This document shows, piece by piece, positions 56,533 through 64,000 of a stretch of 64,000 nt of DNA; within the stretch, counting starts at the first letter, position 1; each line of letters starts with the position of its first letter. The notes beneath the pieces are model-generated. The model saw only the letters and a program-made list of their open reading frames with translations, made no database searches and was not told where the DNA came from. The position numbers and the translations under genes were made by a program. The stretch spans positions 11,753,579 to 11,817,578 of the forward strand of contig NC_054865.1 of the NCBI RefSeq assembly GCF_018320785.1. The letters are read 5' to 3'. Source of the stretch: Cheilinus undulatus. Lineage: Eukaryota; Chordata; Actinopteri; Labriformes; Labridae.

Positions 56533-57545
56533 CACTGTATGGACAAAAGTATTTGGCCACACCAATTAATAATTGAACTCAGATGTGTCAATTGGATCCT
56601 CTGTCACAGTTGTATAAAATCAAGTACCGAGCCATGCAGTTTCCATTTGCAAACATTTATTATTAGAAAGTCGAAGTGTTGTAGGAACAACAGCCATGAA
56701 GTGGAAGACCAAGTAAAATCACAGAGCGGGTCAATGACTGCCAAGGTGCATGCTGCATAAAAGTTGCCAACACTACTGATTCCATAGAAGAGTTCTTAAC
56801 TTCCACTGGCATTTATGTAAACCCAAATCTGTGCAGCGGATGGAGTGGTGTAAAGAACACGGACACTGGACTGTGAAGCAGTGGAAACATGTTGTGTGAG
56901 TGATGAATCCCTCCCTCTGTTTGGCAGTCAGATGAGCCAGTCTTGGTTTGGCGGATGCCAAGAGAACATTACCTGCCTGACTGCATTGTAACAATTGTTA
57001 GGTTTAGTAGATGAGGGATCATGGTATGAGGCTGTTTTTCAGGGTTTGGGCTAGGCCCCTTACCCCCAATCCTAATGCTTCAGCATACCAAGACATGTTG
57101 GACCATGCTATGCTTCCAACTTTCTGGCAACAATTACTGGAAGACACTTTTCTGTTCAAACATGACTGTGCCAAGTGCACAAATCAAGGACTATGGAGAC
57201 ATGGTTAGATGAGTTCATTGTGGAAGAGCTTGACTTGACCAGCATTGAACTCTGACTTGAACACCATCGAGTACCTTTGAGGTGAACTGTAACAGAGTTT
57301 GTGTGGCAGGCCTTCTCATCCAACATCAGTGCCTGACTTCATAAATGCTCTGCAGAATAAATGGGCACAAATTCTCACAGAAACACTCCAAAATCTGTTG
57401 GAAAGCCTTCCAAGGAGAGTGGAGGCTGTTATAGCTGTGAAAGGGGGGCAACTCCATATCACAATACATGTATTTGAATAAAATGTCATTACAGTTCTGT
57501 TTGGTTTAATGGTTAGGAAACTGAATCTTTTTATCCATAAAGTTC
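56533..57545 (+). mobile_element. Tc1-type transposon, second copy, decayed
   Basis: The left end CACTGTATGGACAAAAGTAT follows TA at 56531-56532. The right end CTTTTTATCCATAAAGT is a worn inverted copy. The + strand transposase remains in pieces: VWARPLTPNPNASAYQDMLD and FLFKHDCAK (57011-57208), which keeps the catalytic Asp that the 48.5-kb copy has lost, and LQNKWAQILTETLQNLLESL (57299-57481). Several frameshifts make it inactive. Confidence 0.75.
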
Positions 57546-59340
57546 ATACTAGAAATGCATCTTACTTTAAGCAGTTACTACTGTTTTACAGTTCACACAT
57601 TTCGGTTTGGAATTGACTTATTATTCTTCTTATACGTGTGCAGCTGTGGGGAACGCAGGTAAAAAGAGAGGGAAATAAACAGAGCAGTGCCAAAGCAGTG
57701 ACACTCAGTAACTTAGAAACAACACATCCACAACTCAACATAAATGTAGGATAGTGGTTGTTTTGAATTGCACTGCTCCTCTACTGCCACAGCCTTGGCC
57801 GTTGCTGCCTGTTTAATTCACTGGTTGGCACATATGTCCTCTATCGTTCCTTTTATAACCATATTAAAGCACACTTGCTGATATCTCCTGGTCCCTAAAG
57901 GGTTTCTTTACAGTCCAGACCTCCACACTTATTTCCCTTTCTCCTTGGGAAGTATACATGCCATGCTGTTTGGACTGAATTTACTCTTGGATAAACACTT
58001 TGCAGAAACAAGTGGGTCCTGTTCAATGCTATTGTTATAACCTAGACAAAAATCAATATCTGAAGTTATTTTGTCTTTAATTCTAAAGAATAATTTAATC
58101 AGAGTAGTTAAATAACTAAAGGGAGCAGCAGAGTTGCTGTTTCTGTGTCAGTTTTTATTTCATTAAAACATAATGAGGTTAAAATATTTGTTATGCTGCA
58201 AAAAGCTTGAAATATTTATCTCTGAGTTCATCCAGACTACCAGGAGGGTTCAACAAGGACGCTTGTTTCTCTTTTCTTTTTGGAGATGACAGATTGATGT
58301 GTCGACACGTGGGTGTAATTCTAAACCAAGTTTTTCTTGGGTTGACTGAAGGCCTAAGCCACTGTCCCATCTCTTAAATAAAGGCACAAGATAGTCCAAA
58401 GAAATAAATCAACACTTTTTCATACATTTGTTTAAATTTGCATAGAAAATTGTCACTTCTTTCTACTTGTCCTGCATATGTAATAAAACTCTACACACAG
58501 CTGGCCATGCCTTTGATTAAATTTGATTTGTACCGCTGTGTTGCGTTGAAATATTTAGATTTAAAACAGCCTTCAGCATAATGATCTGACTCAGCTCAAC
58601 AGGCCAGGAAAGAGAAGCTACGACCCAAAAATATTCAAACCCGTCTTGATTATAATCATCATAGCAGTAAGAGAAAAACACTAAGGAGGAAGTTACCTGA
58701 ATTTTAATGTCTGTGAAACAGCCAGAGCTCTCATGGATGGATAACTGAGATAAACACTCATTTTACAGCTAAAACTGAGGACTCATGTAGGCTGCTTTGA
58801 GTTTAAATTGGAGGTGGAGCTGAACTGTAAAAAGTGAAGTCAAATCCTCTTATTGTACAACTGAACTGACTTTGACCAACAGATTAAAAGTTAGAGCCAA
58901 AAAAAGCAGCTTTACTTCTACTTTTATCTCAGATACACTGTAAGGAGGTGCAGCAGTTTCCTTTTATCTTCAGTTCTATGTAAATTTAGACTGCAAAGAA
59001 CTAAATTCATGTTAATAGGAGCAGTAGGAAGTTTCTATTTTAATTTAATGCTCACAAACATCATAACGAGAATAAACCATCATGAAAATGATGAATGACA
59101 CTGCATCCAACTGTGTTTTAATTATCTGTTAATCCACACAATCTTCTTATCATGAATCAATAAATCTTTCATTTAAAAAATGACCCAACAAAAAGTGCCG
59201 CAAAAATCCATCCTGTGGCAGAAATTTTACTGATGACCATATCAAAACCAGTTTACTGCCCACCACTACGCTGCAATATGAAGCAAAATATAAGCAAACT
59301 ACGCTATATTACCACATTATCATTTCAAATGAAAACACTA

Positions 59341-59361
59341 AAAAAAAAAAAAAAAAAAAAA
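59341..59361 (+). repeat. Poly-A run
   Basis: About 21 consecutive A bases. No adjacent retroposed body was recognised. Confidence 0.85.
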
Positions 59362-60997
59362 AGATAAATGTAGAAAGGAGGTACATATGTGGTTTGAAAG
59401 CTTTAAAAACTATTACTAACAACCAATAAAATGGATCAAAATTAATTGAGGGATATTTAGTTTCTTCCTCTTTGTAAAGAAATATGTACAGAGTCTTGAA
59501 CCTTTGCCTTTTTCTCTGTCATTTTTTTTGCTGGATCAAATATTCTTTAGTCATCAGTACTACAGTAGCTAGGATAGCTCGGTTCATGCTTTAAAAGTGT
59601 TGCGATAAGGATTTTGTGAAATGTCTACGGGAGATTTGAATGGCAAATTTTACTTCCGGAAATGGCGCTTCTGAAAAAGTAGGCAGGCACTGTCGAGCTC
59701 TATGACGACATTTTCTCCAGAAACCAGCACTGAAGCAGTTCTCTAGATTAGCCTATAAAAGAAAAAAAAGTATTCCATGTAATTAGAAAGCAGCAGGTGG
59801 GACCTACCTTTGAAGATGGCAGACACAGAAAACGATGAAGAAAGAGGAGGAGTAGGAGGAGGAGTAACGACAGGAGACTGGAGGAAAATGAAGATGGAGA
59901 TGGAGAGGCGTGAGCTGAAAATGAAATGAGTACAAGGTGTAAAGGTCAACAGACATGACTCTGGGCGTTGTGAAATGAAAATGAGGATAACATGACAGGA
60001 TGAGGCGAGAGGAATGACACATCAGCAGCTGTGGGCATCTCACAGGGGTGTGAGGGGGTTATTGTGTCTAACTAAATGTTTTTATTAGAAAAGCAGCACC
60101 AAACACCCAGAGGAATCTACTCTTCCTCTATGCTTTCAACACCTCTCTGATGAGCGATGGGACCATTCATACAAAATGCATGTGAGCAGTGAATTATTGA
60201 TGGTGCTTTTTATTTCCCCTCTCATACTGTGGAGATGTGAGTTTAAAAAAGCATGAGCTGAGACGGTTCAGGTGAAGGTCCGTCAAAAAGGTGTCCCAAT
60301 AACTGGAAATATGACTCCTGAACTTCCTGGACAATCTGAAATGTGGCTATGCAGGATATCGCTCAAACCTCCCATCACATAATCTACCAATATAAATGCT
60401 GACAGCTTTCACTTGACCTGTCATTATCAATGCCATTTTTTATGATGTTTTTCACCATGTCCTAACAATATGTGAGCATCAGATACAGCATTTCATTGCT
60501 CAAAGAGCACACTGCATCCATTGTGTATCTATTCAGTTCAGTTCACTGGCCAACAGTATGACATCTTCCTAATTTAATATTTTGAAGATGAAGATGTTAT
60601 AAGGGAGGTACTTTGTATAAACAAGTCCTTGACAGCAGTAAGCCCTGGTGTTGACACAAGTCAGAACACAGCATTTCCATGAGGGATATGGATATAATTA
60701 ATGCATCAATGTCATATACACTCCATTCAATAGTGGAGTATATTTTCTACCTCTACAATATAAAACTCTACCTGTCCACTAATAATATCATAAGTGTAAT
60801 ACATTTATATATATAAAAAGTACTCACGCCCTTGGATGTTTTACCCTTTCAGTGATTTTATAAATCAATCATGGTCAATATAGTTTGCAAAACTGCTCAA
60901 CCTCTGTCAGGTTTCACATGGATCGGGCATGGACTGTCTTTTTTAAGTCCAGCCACAAATTCTCTTTTGGGTTGAGGTCTGGGCTTTGACTGAGTAA

Positions 60998-61612
60998 GGG
61001 TCAATCCCATTTCTACTTAGCCCTAATCTTAGCCGTTCCCCTGGGTTTTGCATGTTCATGTCAGGTGGAGGGGCATCCCAATTCTCTTATGAATCTAGGG
61101 CTAGGATTTAGGGCCAAGGACTACATAGCCCTTGAAACTAAATTTTTTCAGGACCACACTTAAAGCCAAGGGGTATGATGAATTTCCCACCATGCATTGC
61201 GTTCACTTGTGAAATGACACAACGACAACAAAGGAGGCACATAAATGTATTTTCAGCATATAATATAGAAAATACAACAGTTGTGTTTTCTCATACATTC
61301 GATCTTTAGCTACTAGGGAGGAGAGTTTATTGTATTTACGAAATGTACACGTATAAATGAGGGCTAATACCTGTATAAATATATGGAGAAGATCAACACG
61401 AAGATCCATAGAATGAACGAGATGGTTAAAGCTTTATTGTCACCTCCAATGACACACTGTTTATCACCAATGTGTGATGATGAACAGCAATCAAGTGGCG
61501 TTTTATTTCTTAAGGGAAGGTTTTCAACCCTATCCCTTACAACTCTGTTTCAGGGGGCAAGGGAAAGGGGTAGACTAAGGGGAAGGGTTAAGGTGTAGAA
61601 ATGGGACTGGCC
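60998..61612. mobile_element. Nested Harbinger-like MITE with TAA target duplication
   Basis: A 615-bp insert with ends GGGTCAATCCCATTTCTAC and, reversed, GGGCCAGTCCCATTTCTAC, flanked by TAA on both sides (60995-60997 and 61613-61615). A 3-bp TAA/TTA duplication is the hallmark of PIF/Harbinger elements. Subterminal CCCTAATC/CCTTAACCC words recur. It encodes no transposase. Confidence 0.75.
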
Positions 61613-61754
61613 CTAAGATTGTCCTCCAGAATTTTCCTATATTTTGCCACAATTATTTGACTCACGACGTTTACAAACCTTCCATGGCTGACTGTTGAGA
61701 AGCATCCCCATAGCATGATGCTACCACCACTGTGCTCACAGTGGGGGTTCCTAA

Positions 61755-61980
61755 ACAGGACACTTTTATCTGGGAATATTCAGGCTGTTGCCGTCGCTTG
61801 CTGTGGTTGTGTCGTTGCCAGTGACAGTGTGACAGTAAGTTGTTCTCTGGTTTTCCTTCTGTGTATGAGCCTTGTTCAACATGCATCTGTTTGGTACACA
61901 TCTGTACCATACCGAGAGGCCCGTACCGAATCGGTATGGTACAAATACACGTACCTTTACATCCTTAATCCAGACTGTTG
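61755..61980. mobile_element. hAT-like fragment inside the 60.8-kb Tc1
   Basis: A segment unlike Tc1, including TACCATACCGAGAGGCCCGT and CGGTATGGTACAAATACACG followed by TTTACATCCTTAA. It resembles the right end of fish hAT elements that end in ...TTACACCCCTA. Its left edge could not be fixed. Confidence 0.35.
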
Positions 61981-62072
61981 AGTTTTCAACAGTGGCTTTC
62001 TCTCTGCAACTCTACCATAAAGCCTTGACTGGTGAAGAACCCGGGTAGCAGTTGCTGTATGCAGAGTCTGTC

Positions 62073-62429
62073 CTAAGCTGAAGCTTGCAACTCCTCCAAA
62101 GTAGTCATAGGTGTCTTGGTGGCCTCTCTCACTAGTCCCATTCTTGCACGGTCGCTCAGTTTGTGAGGACGGCCTGATCTAGGCAGATTTACACATGTGC
62201 CATATCTCTTCCATTTCTTGATGATGGATTTAACTGAACTCGGGTAGATGTTCAGTGCCTTGGATTGTTTTTGTATCAATCCTCTGACATACTTTTCAAT
62301 AAACTTTTCTGAGTTGCTTAGAGTGTTCTTTTGTCTCCATGGTGAAATGGTAGCCAAAACACTGATTAACCAGTGACTGGACCTCCCAGACATAGGTGTA
62401 TTTATTCTACAATCACTTGAGAATATCAA
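62073..62429 (-). pseudogene. Tc1 transposase N-terminal remnant (118 aa)
   Basis: An open - strand frame with the paired-like HTH region of Tc1 transposases (KQSKALNIYPSSVKSIIKKW and NLPRSGRPHKLSDRA). It stops before the DDE domain, so only the DNA-binding part could be made. Confidence 0.7.
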
Positions 62430-64000
62430 TTACTTTCATTTACATATTTTTGTTTGACATTGATATGAAGAGATCTGTTTTCACTTGGACATTAAAGAGT
62501 TTTTAGTATTACATTTTTTGTCAAAAAAGCCAAATTATATTGACCATTAATGATTTATGAAATCAGGAGAAAACGTCCAAGAGGTGGATAAGTTTCACTG
62601 GCACTGTATAAGTATGTGTGTTTCCTTTGATAGACGTAACTTGGGCTGGGTGCCTACATGATATATTCACTGCTGTACCTTATTTTTATCTGCATATGAT
62701 CGTCATTGCGTGTGTGTAAGTGCAGAAGAAAGACAGAGTAGTCTGCCGGTATGTTCCCCCTATAAATTCACTAACTGAGTACAACTGTACATTGACAGCA
62801 GGTCATCTGCAGTTGATGTCCCATCATATAGAAAACCTCCAGATGGGGAGCATGCCTTTTATGTCTGGGCCAACTGTAAAAATGACAGCAAAAACAAACA
62901 AAATAATGATTTCTTACTACTTTTGGGACTCAAAGCAGTGACAGATTCAGGTGAAACAGTGTAACAGCTTATGGAGAAATGGTGGCAGACATTGATTAAA
63001 AGACACTGTCTGGTTTGGATCAGAACAGTTTATCATGGTTTTGCATGGCAAAGCCTGGTCTTGCTTTTGTTTTTACAGCTGGTGTCAGCCAAGCCTTGCT
63101 CATTGCACTCGGAAATCACTCTCTTCTTAGAGATCTGGATCATTCAGCTTAACAATAAGAGACAGTCTTTTGGCTCCCAAATGTGTATTTGTTTGGTACC
63201 AATTTTTCCTTTATAAAAATTGACTAATATTGAAGAAAGGGAAGTAGCTCTCAAAGGAGAACCACCTTCTGTGGTTCACATTAAAGAACTATTGTTGGAC
63301 AGCTCCATCATGAATGAAACACTTGTTTTGCAGATGACTTCTGTTTTGTCTTTGTATCAAAACAGGTATCAAAATTGCTTGATTTTGATCAGTATCAAAT
63401 CAATGTTTCAAAGTCCCCTTTAAAGTGTAAGTCAAAAAACATGCTTCTGGTAAAGAAGTTTTTTATAAAGACATTTGCATGGCAAACAAGCACATCCAAT
63501 TATCAATGCTTTGCAAGTAAGTCAGCTAGATGAGCTGTTCTACTCCTAAAAAATCTCTGGGTTTCTCTCTTAGTGTGAAAAACAGAAATAAGCAAGAGGC
63601 ATAAATCACCAGAGACCAACACAGATTTTTCAGATACATCCAGGAGAAATTGAGAAAGTGTTTTGCTATGTTTTGCAGGGATCAAGCCAAAAAGCCCAAA
63701 AACCCCTTTTAATTCCTATGTTTTCTGTTTTATGATACATGCTACGACCCAATACCGCACAATGCTTGATGCAATATTGGACTTGTCATATGAACATGAA
63801 CTGTAAAGGTTACACAGAAAGTTTAAAGCTAAAACAAAGTAGAAAACACAAGTATGTAACTTTTCCACCTTAAATGTGTATTTCTAAAGTCGAACCAACA
63901 GTGCATAAACTTTCAACTTTTTAACAATTCTTACGGCTTTTTATGGCACTGGTTCGCTCACCAATCCTTAGCTTATGAGAAGCAAGTTTCTTTGTCTAGA

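Larger units (their letters stand above)
60802..62606 (-). mobile_element. Tc1-type transposon, decayed, with nested elements
   Basis: The left end near 60802 reads through GCCCTTGGATGTTTTACCCT and TAAATCAATCATGGTCAATA. The right end, reversed, reads CAGTGCCAGTGAAACTTATC then TCATAAATCATTAATGGTCA. A TA lies at each edge (60800-60801 and 62607-62608). The - strand transposase N-terminus survives at 62429-62073 (SSVKSIIKKWKRYGTCVNLP then RSGRPHKLSDRARMGLVREA); the rest is broken. It is the same broad family as 32332-34212. It is interrupted by a Harbinger-like MITE at 60998-61612 and by a foreign segment at about 61755-61980. Confidence 0.75.
44438..64000 (-). other. shank2: SHANK2 last intron (5' part beyond window)
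   Basis: From the SAM exon acceptor to the window's right edge I recognise no further SHANK2 exon; the large proline-rich exon must lie beyond 64000. The 19.6 kb carries the Tc1, SINE and hAT elements listed separately. Stretches 44440-46010, 46420-48020, 49545-51160, 52000-52900, 54200-55780, 57550-60800 and 62610-64000 are AT-rich DNA with no supportable feature beyond simple repeats. Confidence 0.5.

Overview
The window is vertebrate nuclear DNA, most likely from a teleost fish. Genes are split into short exons with GT-AG introns, several introns are only 74-124 bp, and the spacers are full of Tc1/mariner, hAT, piggyBac-like and Harbinger-like elements typical of fish. No prokaryotic operon, CRISPR array or viral gene was seen.

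Gene order is the conserved PPFIA1 - CTTN - SHANK2 block (human 11q13). Bases 1-17 hold the last codons of liprin-alpha-1 (...R-T-Y-S-C-stop, + strand), followed by its probable 3' UTR to about 1.87 kb. CTTN (cortactin, + strand) runs from a noncoding first exon near 4.7-4.91 kb to a poly(A) region near 31.7 kb. I could place 15 coding exons whose phases all agree and give a 530-residue protein: an N-terminal acidic Arp2/3-binding region, 6.5 cortactin repeats of 37 residues, a charged helical segment, a proline/tyrosine linker and a C-terminal SH3 domain. On the - strand, the last coding exon of SHANK2 (SAM domain and stop) lies at 43915-44437. Its 3' UTR extends leftward and its last visible intron fills the rest of the window. 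CTTN and SHANK2 are therefore convergent, tail to tail.

Functionally, the three genes are scaffolds of the cortical actin or synaptic cytoskeleton. From established knowledge, the SH3 domain of cortactin binds the proline-rich region of Shank proteins, and liprin-alpha binds PDZ proteins through its C-terminus. The adjacency is conserved synteny, not an operon.

Between genes and inside introns I find: a Tc1 relic invaded by a mariner relic (2.3-3.2 kb); a T-rich degenerate tandem repeat (3.4-4.07 kb); a fold-back element (4.29-4.44 kb); hAT-type elements, most with recognisable 8-bp target duplications (7.0, 18.6, 21.5, 29.1, 35.6, 36.7, 41.4, 51.2 and 55.8 kb); a LINE fragment and a Tc1 carrying a nested TTAA-flanked piggyBac-like MITE (31.9-34.2 kb); an unusual 1.5-kb degenerate GGACCCTG-rich array (39.7-41.2 kb); a tRNA-derived SINE inserted in an older repeat (48.2 kb); two related Tc1 copies (48.5 and 56.5 kb); and a Tc1 with a nested TAA-flanked Harbinger-like MITE (60.8-62.6 kb).

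I see no new molecular system. The most useful observations are a GC-AG intron right after the exon for cortactin repeat 6, the exon I recall as alternatively spliced in mammals, and the layered transposon insertions whose boundaries can be read to the base.
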